A stretch of DNA of 6,951 bases from Prevotellaceae bacterium (GTDB lineage: Bacteria > Bacteroidota > Bacteroidia > Bacteroidales > Bacteroidaceae), in the NCBI GenBank assembly GCA_021204545.1, contig JAJPZF010000138.1, forward strand, positions 1 through 6,951, given 5' to 3'. This document shows positions 1-6,449 of the stretch, one piece after another. The first letter of the stretch is position 1; each line of letters starts with the position of its first letter. Below the pieces are notes generated by a model. That model ran no database searches. It had not been told where the DNA came from and saw only the letters and a program-made list of their open reading frames with translations. Both the position numbers and the translations under genes were made by a program.

Positions 1-670
1 TCGCGGGGTCATCCTCAGATCTTCCCGAAAGCTCCACCTCAACATCGTCGTGCGACGACATGACGAAGTCGGAGTAGTCGCCATCCTCCTCGGTCCACAC
101 ATTCACTTCAATGTAGTCAAGCAGGTCGCCGAGGGTTAGGTTGTTGTTGTCGAATTTATCCTGCGCCCACTCAACAAGCTCATCACTGGGATTAGCCACC
201 ACAAGGGCGTGGTGCAAGCCACCCTCGTACAAGCGAACCTTCTTGACGACGGTGGTATACCTTACGTCTCTTTTCTGGGAAGACAAAGTCGTGCCGCCGT
301 CTATCTCAGGATTTCCGTCATCATCATTCACATCCGCCGAGAACGTGACCATAGACACTTTCTGGGAGCGGTAGGCGTCGTTCAAGTATCCCTTGAAGAG
401 GAAGACAGCCACAGAGCTTACCTCGTCCTCGTACGACTGCCCGTGTTCATAGCCGTCGCCCGCCTCGCCGCCAGTCGGGTCGCCCGCACGGGTAAGGCTC
501 TCCTTCGCCATGCCGAAGCTAAGCTGTATGTAGCTCGTCTCCATTGCCTCAGACGTGGGGCAGTTGTCGAACTCGTCGTGCATCAAGCCGTCCGCACAAC
601 CAGTCAGCGCCACCGCCATAAGAGCGGCGCAAGCGAGTGCCAAGAGTCTTAGTCTCGATGCGGATGGCAT
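1..670 (-). CDS. Fimbrillin-like lipoprotein (Mfa-type accessory/minor subunit), N-terminal part, cut by left window edge
   Basis: The frame opens at an ATG (CAT at 668-670) and stays open to base 1, giving 223 residues with no stop in the window. Residues 1-25 are a lipoprotein signal: basic R6/R8, a hydrophobic core and lipobox L22-T-G-C25. After it come a DEFDNCPT stretch (32-39), a beta-strand-like YIQLSF (47-52), an LTRAG motif (59-63) of the kind at which Bacteroidales pilins are cut by an Arg protease, a VSSVAVFLFKG strand (84-94), and FVMSS (202-206), matching the F-x-M-S motif common in fimbrillins. The start lies 30 nt after the stop of the anchor gene, so it is probably cotranscribed. 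In known Mfa/Fim operons, genes after the anchor encode accessory or tip subunits, which is my inference here. The C-terminal half, which would decide the subfamily, is missing. Confidence 0.82.
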   Translation of the reverse strand, partial: MPSASRLRLLALACAALMAVALTGCADGLMHDEFDNCPTSEAMETSYIQLSFGMAKESLTRAGDPTGGEAGDGYEHGQSYEDEVSSVAVFLFKGYLNDAYRSQKVSMVTFSADVNDDDGNPEIDGGTTLSSQKRDVRYTTVVKKVRLYEGGLHHALVVANPSDELVEWAQDKFDNNNLTLGDLLDYIEVNVWTEEDGDYSDFVMSSHDDVEVELSGRSEDDPA

Positions 671-700
671 GGTGTTTCGCTTATTGTTGTTCGGCAAAGC

Positions 701-1834
701 TTATAGGTTCTCTATCTGCGAGCGGTAATCCCACGAGAGAACGTCCACTATTATATGGACGTATGTCAGCTCTCCGTTTCTCATATAGATGGAAAGCGTG
801 AAGTTGTTGGCACGGTCGAGGTACTGCTGGGCCGTGTACATACCGATAAGCCCGTAGTTGCGTGTGCGTGCGAGCAGGCTGGGCAGGTTGAGAGAGGCAA
901 CCGTCTCGCCGGTCACCTGATTGACTATCGTGAGCACTGCGTCGTCATCCACGTCGTCGTGCGAGACAAGGCGTGAGACCATGAAGTCCGCATGTCCTAT
1001 CTTGCCCACGCCTTCCAGATAATATTCCTGAGCGTCGGTGGCGATGACGGCGTCCTCGTCGTTCCAAGTGGCGTAGGGAGTGTAGGTTACAGCGTCCGTC
1101 TCGTCCACGCTGTTGTCCCAGAGCAGGCGGGCGTTATGGTCGCGTATTGAGAGGGAGTAGTCGTTGATGTCCATCGTCGTGGGGTCGTCCAGCTCACGGA
1201 GCGTCACGCTTATCTCGTTCATGTCGCGCATCATATAGATGGTGTCGTACGTCGGGCGGTCGTTGTACACCATCACGAAGGGGTCGTCAGCGTCTTTCAG
1301 CCAGTCGTCCACCTTGCGCCCGTTGCGCCCGTACCACAGTGTGTCGAGCGGCATGCCATTGTTATCCACCTCATACTCGCCGTCTCCCACGGCTATGCGC
1401 TCGAGCGTGATGTCGAGGTCAGTGCGATTGCTGCCCACCTGTGTGCCTTCCCTGTTGAAGAGCGCACGGCTGTCGGAGCGTGTTCCCGTATATTCTGCCT
1501 GCTGCGCGAGCACGATGAAGCGGTACTCACCCTCGGGCAGGTCGGTGATGTGCATAGTGTATGTGTCGCTTGCGAGGGGCTTGGCGTAGTCGGTGTTGCT
1601 CTCCTCGTAGGTTGCCACGAGGCGGTCGTCCGTGTCATATACGAGCAGTGTCACCGAGCCCACCTGCGAGGAGAAGGCATTCGCCTCGTCCAGGTTGTAG
1701 TCGTAGCGGAAAGTCATATACAATCCCGTGGGGCAGTCGCTCAGGTCCTCAGTCATCATGTCGCACGAGACCGTCAGCACGGCCGCGAGCGTGAGCGACA
1801 GGAGCGTGCGCCATCTCCCTCGTAAGTGTCTCAT
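701..1834 (-). CDS. FimB/Mfa2-family fimbrial anchor lipoprotein
   Basis: This 377-residue protein carries the family signature just after its lipobox: TVSC (C24), then EDLSDCPTGLYMTFRYDYN at 29-47. In Porphyromonas gingivalis, FimB and Mfa2 sit in the outer membrane, anchor the filament base and limit its length; the same role is inferred here. The rest is acidic and beta-rich, as expected for the two-domain transthyretin-like fold of these anchors, and the chain ends in a hydrophobic strand (YVHIIVDVL). Length is typical for the family. I chose the ATG at 1834 over a TTG three codons upstream (1843), because both give the same signal peptide and ATG is the stronger start. It follows the large fimbrillin after 101 nt that contain a stem-loop, the usual subunit-then-anchor order. 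Confidence 0.92.
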   Translation of the reverse strand: MRHLRGRWRTLLSLTLAAVLTVSCDMMTEDLSDCPTGLYMTFRYDYNLDEANAFSSQVGSVTLLVYDTDDRLVATYEESNTDYAKPLASDTYTMHITDLPEGEYRFIVLAQQAEYTGTRSDSRALFNREGTQVGSNRTDLDITLERIAVGDGEYEVDNNGMPLDTLWYGRNGRKVDDWLKDADDPFVMVYNDRPTYDTIYMMRDMNEISVTLRELDDPTTMDINDYSLSIRDHNARLLWDNSVDETDAVTYTPYATWNDEDAVIATDAQEYYLEGVGKIGHADFMVSRLVSHDDVDDDAVLTIVNQVTGETVASLNLPSLLARTRNYGLIGMYTAQQYLDRANNFTLSIYMRNGELTYVHIIVDVLSWDYRSQIENL

Positions 1835-1873
1835 ACTTCTCAAGTTTTCCTGTTGTGCCTGTCGGTTAGCTAA

Positions 1874-1909
1874 GGAGTGCGCGCCGCCGTCTTCAGTGCG
1901 GCGCGCTCC
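1874..1909 (-). promoter_or_regulatory. GC-rich stem-loop between large fimbrillin and anchor genes
   Basis: In the 101-nt gap, GGAG (1874-1877) pairs with CTCC (1906-1909) and CGCGCCGC (1880-1887) pairs with GCGGCGCG (1898-1905). This makes a 12-bp stem with a 2-nt bulge and a 10-nt loop. In the leftward transcript the stem is followed by TTAGCTAACC, not a U-run, so it is not a standard intrinsic terminator. Its place after the stop of an abundant subunit gene fits a partial terminator or a 3' stability element that gives more fimbrillin than anchor mRNA. That role is inferred; the pairing is directly visible. Confidence 0.6.
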
Positions 1910-1944
1910 CTTTCATATAGTTAGTGTTGCTTGTGTCTCAGCGG

Positions 1945-3915
1945 CTAAAGGCTGACGCTCTGCTGGCGCTTTGCCCAAGCCAGGAGGTTTATCTCGGTGT
2001 ACAGCCACGACTGCAGCGGGTCGTCCGGCTCGTCGTAAGCCTCTGGCACGGTGGGTGTGCCTACCTCCGTCACGTCGGATATGATGATGTTGTACCAGTT
2101 GTTGCGCAGCACACCGTAGCGGCCCATCCAGTTATTCTCACGGCTCGTGCCGAATAACGTTGAAGGATAGGAAGTAAGTGCCTTATTCGTTTCCGTATCT
2201 TTAGTATCGTCAGTATGACCTGACACCATAGGCGCGCTCCAAGGCGTTGACTCGTCGCCGAAGTGCTTTATCTCAACGGGATAGTAGGCTATGCCGTTCA
2301 GGTAGTAGTCCACCTCGCAATTGCTCGTGATGGTCTCCATAAGAGCTGAGTATTCATTGGAAGTGTCACTGAAAACATCAGGCACTTTCCCGTCTGTCCA
2401 GTTATCAGTACTCGAGATTTCACTGCCGAACGACAGCACGATGGTGGCGTTCTTCGTGGAGGTGGTTTCATTTATACTTACTGATATCTGGTCGATCAAG
2501 TCGTCATCCCCGTTAGTCCACAGCTTCTCCGCCTCCTGATAATACTCATCGCTCTGTATCACCTTCTTCACGTACGCCTGCACCTCGGCGAGCGTCTTGA
2601 TGTACGACCTTTCGTCGTTGATAACATAGAAAGAGTTGTCGCTGAGGTCATTACCATCGTCATCTTGCAGCGTAATCGCCACGGCTATTATGGCGCGGGT
2701 TGTCTCCGCCTTGTTCATATACTCAGGCGCGAACGTGTTGTCGAGGCAGTACTCTGGGTTCTGATCGCCGCTATTGTCTTTCAAGTCAGTCATATCACCG
2801 CTTGCGTACGGGTCTTCGCCATACAAATAATTCATATTGGTGTAAGTGCGGTTGCCATCGCTGTCTTCAGTGTAAGCCGACTTTCCGTAGTTCGGGTCTC
2901 TGCCCCAGTATATGCGCCACACGTCAGCGCCCACTTCTGCGCCGCCCACCATACGATACTTGTCGGACTCGAGCAAGTAGGGCCAATCTGATGGGTCGTA
3001 GCTTAAGTCGTCATAAAGCCCGCTGTGGTAGGAATAGACATCAGCGGCGAACTGCACCTCGCGCACGGGATACATCGTCTCGTTAGTGAGGTCGAGAGTG
3101 AAAGCCTTTACTTCCGCGCTCTTCACTCTGCTGTTATTCACTGCCAGTGAGGTGCTGGAGGCGACGAAATTATCAGCCACGTCAACGGTCACCTTTGCCA
3201 CGGCGCGCTCCACGTATATGTTAGAGGCGGGGTTCTCCAGTGCCTCGTCCTCGGTGTCGTAGATGTTGTCCGGCTCTATCTTCACGAGGGTAAACTCCTG
3301 ATCGTTCTTAACGTCATTGGGGTCAGGGTCGGTGTAGCCGCCCTTTGCTGTGTAGAGCGGGGCGTTGCACATATAGAAGCCCTTTGAGCTTATTATGTCC
3401 GAGGCCTTAATATTCGTCAATTGCTGCTGGCTCAACTTTACTATCGTTGTTTCTCCTACCGTGAGAGTGAGTTTGCTCAGCATGTCGGTGGATTCCGTGC
3501 CAGCGTTAAGCAGCACCAGGGCGTATATGGTGTCGGAGGCGGTGGCGTTCTCGGGTCTGTCTATCTTCTGCGTCACGGCGTACTTTGAGGTTATCTGATC
3601 GGTCGTGGTCTCGTAGTTTTTCAACGTCCCGTTGTCCAGCGTGTACTGCGCATAGTACGTGGCATCATCCTCTGAAGAGCCGCTGAAGAGGAGCAGCGTG
3701 ATATCGTTAACAGCGTACTCATCAGCTGTGCCGTCGTCGAACACGTCGTTGGCTCCTTTCGTGGAGGTTTGCGTAGGCAGGTTGATGGCGAGCCTCACGT
3801 AGCCCATTGAGCCGCCAGAGGCGGAGGAATTAGAAGCGACGTCGACAACGCCGTTGTCGGAGCAAGCGCCAAGCGCAAGGGCGGCAAGGGCTGCGATGAA
3901 AAGTTTTGATTTCAT
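1945..3915 (-). CDS. Mfa1-like major fimbrial subunit (fimbrillin lipoprotein)
   Basis: The product is 656 residues, the largest in the operon and the likely main shaft protein. Residues 1-18 form a lipoprotein signal (MKSKLF, hydrophobic core, lipobox L15-G-A-C18). The N-terminal domain shows a first strand GYVRLAINL (38-46), a possible maturation site TSTKGAND (50-57), a strand DITLLLF (71-77), FYMCNAP (180-186) in place of the common F-x-M-S-N, and IYVERAVAKVTV (233-244), a segment typical of Mfa1-like proteins. The C-terminal domain has YYLNGIAYYPVEIKHF (537-552), YGVLRNNWYNI (600-610) and the ending EINLLAWAKRQQSVSL, all Mfa1-family hallmarks. By family knowledge it is exported, lipidated, cut to expose a groove, and polymerised by C-terminal donor-strand exchange. 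It is longer than P. gingivalis Mfa1, with an Asp/Asn/Tyr-rich middle (about 290-420). ATG start 49 nt after the previous stop. Confidence 0.92.
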   Translation of the reverse strand: MKSKLFIAALAALALGACSDNGVVDVASNSSASGGSMGYVRLAINLPTQTSTKGANDVFDDGTADEYAVNDITLLLFSGSSEDDATYYAQYTLDNGTLKNYETTTDQITSKYAVTQKIDRPENATASDTIYALVLLNAGTESTDMLSKLTLTVGETTIVKLSQQQLTNIKASDIISSKGFYMCNAPLYTAKGGYTDPDPNDVKNDQEFTLVKIEPDNIYDTEDEALENPASNIYVERAVAKVTVDVADNFVASSTSLAVNNSRVKSAEVKAFTLDLTNETMYPVREVQFAADVYSYHSGLYDDLSYDPSDWPYLLESDKYRMVGGAEVGADVWRIYWGRDPNYGKSAYTEDSDGNRTYTNMNYLYGEDPYASGDMTDLKDNSGDQNPEYCLDNTFAPEYMNKAETTRAIIAVAITLQDDDGNDLSDNSFYVINDERSYIKTLAEVQAYVKKVIQSDEYYQEAEKLWTNGDDDLIDQISVSINETTSTKNATIVLSFGSEISSTDNWTDGKVPDVFSDTSNEYSALMETITSNCEVDYYLNGIAYYPVEIKHFGDESTPWSAPMVSGHTDDTKDTETNKALTSYPSTLFGTSRENNWMGRYGVLRNNWYNIIISDVTEVGTPTVPEAYDEPDDPLQSWLYTEINLLAWAKRQQSVSL

Positions 3916-3964
3916 TGTAACTTAGTTTTAGGGTTTGCGAATTTCTTCTTGGTTCTTATGTCAG

Positions 3965-5389
3965 TTAATAGTGTCTTTCCAGATTACGCAGGTTGTCCTG
4001 AGCCGCCGCGCAGCCAGCCTCAGCTGCCCGCCTGTACAGCTCGCGAGCCTCCTCCACGTTGCCGCGGCGGTAGGCCAGCACACCTCGCGCGTTCAGGGCC
4101 TGCGGACTGTCGCCCGCCTTCTCGAGGTGACGCCCGGCAGCGTCAAGGTCGCCATGCTCCATCTCCGCGCAGGCCGCGTTGAGGTCAGCCACAGGGTCGT
4201 CGGGGAAGAGACGCACGGCAGTGGCGAACACGTCGTTGAACTCGTCGGTGCCCGGCTCATATTCCTGCGCCACGAGGTACATCTCCTCCATGGAGAGATG
4301 CCCAGGGTCGGTCTTCAGCATCTCGCGGGCCTCGTCCACGGTGAAGGGGCGAATGGTGTAGGCCACGCGGTAGTCGGAGCGGCGCAGCCCGGGATAGAAC
4401 TGCCCGAGCATATAAGTGTAGTCCGCAGGGTAAAGGCTCTTTATCCTGGCCTCCTTTGCGTCGGGGTCCATCTCCTTGTCGATGAGGGCAAGGATGGCGT
4501 CCTTGTTGGCAAGGCTCTCGCTTGCCAAGACGCACTCACGCAGCCCCTGCCAGTTCTCCGGCACGAAGGAGACGGTGAAGACCGTGTCGCTGAGACTGAG
4601 CAACGAGCGCACGTAGTCCTTCAGCGTCTTAGCGCGGTTCTCGGCCAGGTAAGCGTTATGCTCGTAGGGCGACTCGGGCGATGCCCAGCCCTTTATCTCA
4701 ATCTGTGTGATGGTGGCGTTCGGGTCGTCCTTCACCTTGTTGATAGTGTCCACTATCTTCTTCAGCTCCTCAGGGTTGCGGCGATACTCGGGGTAAAGGA
4801 TAGTCTCGTCGACGGGGAAGTCGATGTAAGCCGAGCCGGCCAGCTCGTACGCCTTGGGCCTCGCCTCCGGCCTGACATACTCAAGCAGCGGTGTGCGCAG
4901 GCACTTGACCGGCACCACGAGGCTGCCCAGCGTGTCGCCGCAGCCGCAGTAGTCGCCCACCAGCACGAGGTCGGCGTTCCTCATCCAGTCCTCCAGGGGC
5001 AGCTCGGCAGTGTAGCGCAGGCTCTGCGCCGTCTTGTTATAGCGGCGCACCACAGTGGTCTCCTTCGCGTAATCTTTATGAGAGAAGCGCTTATACTCTA
5101 TGTTCTGCCTGCGGCCGTTGATGACGATCTGCGGCATCTGCGCCTCAGTGCCCTCTCCCCTGAGCGAGGGAGTGAGTATTATCCTTGTGCGTGAGCGGAG
5201 GGTGAGCGAGTCGAGACTGATGTCCATGCCCACTGTGACGCGGCCAGCGAGAGGCTCCACGCTCTGGTTGCTTACGGCTATGCCCTGCGGCACGGCTATG
5301 GCGGCCGTTTTCTTCTTGGCTGAGAGCGGCAGCGCGGCGAGGATGGCGGCCAGGAGCAGTGCGGTGTATCGTGTAGTGTTCTTGTTCAT
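3965..5389 (-). CDS. DUF3868 protein with OmpA-like and TPR regions, fimbrial-locus associated
   Basis: A 474-residue exported protein. Residues 1-24 are a Sec signal ending LPLSA before a KKK patch. Residues about 32-165 match the DUF3868 pattern, a beta-rich domain with a YCGCG motif (C148, C150). About 185-345 resembles an OmpA-like fold: AYIDFPVDETILYPEY (187-202), IEIKGWASPES (230-240), then N245-x2-L248-x3-R252-A253, the usual N-x2-L-x3-R-A helix. The C-terminus (about 378-470) looks like TPR helices (ADLNAACAEMEHGDLDAAGRHLEKAG, then ALNARGVLAYRRGNVEEARELYRRAA, split here only by a short linker). OmpA-like domains often bind peptidoglycan, so a periplasmic scaffold is plausible. Such genes sit beside DUF3575 and fimbrillin genes in many Bacteroidales; the biochemical role is unproven. 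ATG start lies 15 nt after the DUF3575 stop, so the two are almost surely cotranscribed. Confidence 0.87.
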   Translation of the reverse strand: MNKNTTRYTALLLAAILAALPLSAKKKTAAIAVPQGIAVSNQSVEPLAGRVTVGMDISLDSLTLRSRTRIILTPSLRGEGTEAQMPQIVINGRRQNIEYKRFSHKDYAKETTVVRRYNKTAQSLRYTAELPLEDWMRNADLVLVGDYCGCGDTLGSLVVPVKCLRTPLLEYVRPEARPKAYELAGSAYIDFPVDETILYPEYRRNPEELKKIVDTINKVKDDPNATITQIEIKGWASPESPYEHNAYLAENRAKTLKDYVRSLLSLSDTVFTVSFVPENWQGLRECVLASESLANKDAILALIDKEMDPDAKEARIKSLYPADYTYMLGQFYPGLRRSDYRVAYTIRPFTVDEAREMLKTDPGHLSMEEMYLVAQEYEPGTDEFNDVFATAVRLFPDDPVADLNAACAEMEHGDLDAAGRHLEKAGDSPQALNARGVLAYRRGNVEEARELYRRAAEAGCAAAQDNLRNLERHY

Positions 5390-5404
5390 AGTGGCTTTTA
5401 CCTC

Positions 5405-5986
5405 TTAGAAAATATAAATGAGACTGACGGCCGCCTTCGTCGGGCCAACGTAGTTGGTGTGCGACGACTTATCCTTCACGCCGCACTCTCCGCACTCGAA
5501 CTTGTCGTACTTGATGTAGTCGTAGCCGATGCCCAGTGAGGCCTCGATGTTCCAATGCTCGGACAGCGCCCACTGGTAGCCAGCCGTGAAGCCTCCGCCA
5601 ACGTACCATCCCTCGTAGCGATGGTCTTCGAGCGTGGGGAGCAGCCCGAAGGGAAGCTTTATGTTACCCATGTTGAACTGCCCTCCCATGGCGTGCACGC
5701 CGATGAACCAGCCGTCGTAGACGCCGCAGAACCAGTGGCGGTACTCGGGTTGCAGCAGCCAGTGGCGGATGCTCTTGCCGGAGCTTGACTTCCACGGGTT
5801 GAGCCCGTAGAAGAGCTGAACGGAGTTCTTCCTGCCCGCTGATATCTCGGCTCCGAGGTTCGGCGTGCTTGTGGCCCAGTAGAGGGCGTTCGTCTTGAGG
5901 GCGAACTTCTGGGCGCGGGCCGTCGTGACAGCGGAGAAGAGAGCCATCGCTGCCAGTATTAAGCCAAATCTTATGTTCTTTCCCAT
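5405..5986 (-). CDS. DUF3575 outer-membrane beta-barrel protein, first gene of fimbrial operon
   Basis: The 193-residue product has a Sec signal (MGKNIRF, hydrophobic 8-20, cleavage probably after A25 in ARA-QK). The mature part matches DUF3575: FALKTNALYWATSTPNLGAE (28-47), the GLNPWK turn (61-66), HWLLQPEYRHW (75-85), IGVHAMGGQFN (95-105), GWYVGGGFTAGYQW (126-139) and NIEASLGIGYDYIKY (146-160). Strands alternate and the chain ends in phenylalanine (SLIYIF), a typical signal for outer-membrane barrel assembly. The pair C165/C168 (CGEC) is unusual. The function is unknown; position beside fimbrillin genes suggests a role in fimbria assembly or control. I chose the ATG at 5986. A longer frame to 6073 would be translated from the promoter itself and would bury the signal peptide. 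Confidence 0.9.
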   Translation of the reverse strand: MGKNIRFGLILAAMALFSAVTTARAQKFALKTNALYWATSTPNLGAEISAGRKNSVQLFYGLNPWKSSSGKSIRHWLLQPEYRHWFCGVYDGWFIGVHAMGGQFNMGNIKLPFGLLPTLEDHRYEGWYVGGGFTAGYQWALSEHWNIEASLGIGYDYIKYDKFECGECGVKDKSSHTNYVGPTKAAVSLIYIF

Positions 5987-6052
5987 ATACAATATGGTGT
6001 ACGTGGTTAGTGTTTCTCGTGCTATGCACTCACGGGAAAGCTTTCCCTGTAG
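5987..6052 (-). promoter_or_regulatory. Predicted 5' leader of the fimbrial operon
   Basis: About 65 nt separate the predicted transcription start (near 6052, a few bases after the -7 box) from the ATG at 5986. The bases before the ATG are AT-rich (ACACCATATTGTAT) with no clear Shine-Dalgarno, as is common in Bacteroidetes. The leader contains the palindrome at 6034-6047. Confidence 0.45.
6034..6047. promoter_or_regulatory. 14-bp perfect palindrome GGGAAAGCTTTCCC, possible operator
   Basis: GGGAAAG and CTTTCCC form a perfect inverted repeat with no spacer. It begins roughly 5 nt after the predicted transcription start of the operon. A palindrome without a loop favours a dimeric DNA-binding protein over an RNA hairpin. 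No regulator can be named. Confidence 0.4.
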
Positions 6053-6058
6053 TGTTTG

Positions 6059-6091
6059 CAAAGGTATACCCATTTTTTTTTTCTTGCCAAA
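6059..6091 (-). promoter_or_regulatory. Bacteroidetes-type promoter for the fimbrial operon
   Basis: Read on the minus strand, TTTG (6088-6091) is the -33 element and TACCTTTG (6059-6066) is an exact match to the TAnnTTTG -7 element used by the Bacteroidetes primary sigma factor. The spacer is 21 bp and contains ten consecutive A on the minus strand (6073-6082). It lies 73 bp upstream of the first start codon, with A-rich sequence further upstream. No other equally good match was seen in the gaps between the genes, so the five genes probably depend on this promoter. Confidence 0.75.
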
Positions 6092-6155
6092 TTTTTCTTT
6101 GACTTTCTTTGCTTTCCTTGTGCTTTTTATGGCTCGTGGGACTGAAAGCTGCTAC

Positions 6156-6170
6156 TCTTGCCTCGCAAGA
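6156..6170. repeat. Perfect 6-bp triloop hairpin
   Basis: TCTTGC, loop CTC, GCAAGA. It lies in the gene-free upstream region, with no U-run on either side, so it is not a normal terminator. Similar short triloop hairpins occur near the right edge. Confidence 0.35.
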
Positions 6171-6257
6171 CGGCTTTATGCGACGGTTTTCTTGCGCTTG
6201 CGCACCGCCGAGGCTCGCCTATACCTTTATATATATTACGCACGCGCGCTCGAAGGC

Positions 6258-6341
6258 ATTGCGGGGCGCGGGGCAAGACACCGCAAGTCTTGAGGAGAAT
6301 CGCCGCAAGTCTTTGGGCGAATATATTGCGGGGCGCGGGGC
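6258..6341. repeat. 17-bp direct repeats enclosing a 22-bp tandem duplication
   Basis: ATTGCGGGGCGCGGGGC occurs at 6258-6274 and again at 6325-6341. Between them are two head-to-tail 22-bp units (6281-6302 and 6303-6324), both beginning CCGCAAGTCTT and identical at 17 of 22 positions by hand count. Function unknown. Confidence 0.65.
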
Positions 6342-6359
6342 GCGGCTGGCGTATTTCCG

Positions 6360-6384
6360 CCGCGGGCCCTTGCTTTTCCCGCGG
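6360..6384. repeat. Inverted repeat CCGCGGG/CCCGCGG
   Basis: CCGCGGG (6360-6366) and CCCGCGG (6378-6384) can form a 7-bp GC stem with an 11-nt loop. The loop contains the proposed -33 element of the plus-strand promoter, so a protein bound here could block it; that is inference. Confidence 0.4.
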
Positions 6385-6400
6385 GATTGCAGTATATTTG
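6370..6400 (+). promoter_or_regulatory. Possible rightward Bacteroidetes promoter
   Basis: TTG (6370-6372), a 20-bp spacer, then TATATTTG (6393-6400), an exact TAnnTTTG match. It points away from the fimbrial operon. No gene follows within the window, so it could serve a gene beyond the right edge, an untranslated RNA, or nothing. The -33 element is only the 3-base core. Confidence 0.4.
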
Positions 6401-6404
6401 CGGT

Positions 6405-6429
6405 GTGTTCCTCCACTCCCTTGGAACAC
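6405..6429 (+). repeat. Stem-loop just after the rightward promoter match
   Basis: GTGTTCC (6405-6411) pairs perfectly with GGAACAC (6423-6429) around an 11-nt loop; T6404 and G6430 may add a wobble pair. If the promoter is used, this hairpin would be at the very 5' end of the RNA, where such stems often protect transcripts. Confidence 0.4.
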
Positions 6430-6449
6430 GCTCCGAAGCACGAGCATAA

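Noticed and set aside
209..652. 147-codon plus-strand open frame
   Set aside because: It lies opposite the partial fimbrillin, which has a lipobox and fimbrillin motifs; the antisense product has no recognisable feature.
695..710. Possible internal promoter with TAAGCTTTG before the partial fimbrillin
   Set aside because: Spacing inside the box is TA-N3-TTTG rather than TA-N2-TTTG, it overlaps the anchor stop codon, and no convincing -33 element was identified.
1835..1843. TTG start three codons upstream of the anchor ATG
   Set aside because: It adds only three residues before an ATG that gives the same lipoprotein signal; ATG preferred.
3935..5194. 419-codon plus-strand open frame opposite the DUF3868 gene
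   Set aside because: It is antisense to a gene with clear family motifs and a signal peptide. Its product is rich in Val, Leu, His and Arg without recognisable domains, as expected for the mirror of a GC-rich gene.
5987..6073. 29-residue N-terminal extension of the DUF3575 protein
   Set aside because: It would start upstream of the predicted transcription start, overlaps the -7 box, and would place the signal peptide internally.
5990..6150. Invertible promoter flanked by inverted repeats, as used for some Bacteroides surface genes
   Set aside because: I found no matching long inverted repeats on both sides of the promoter and no invertase gene in the window.
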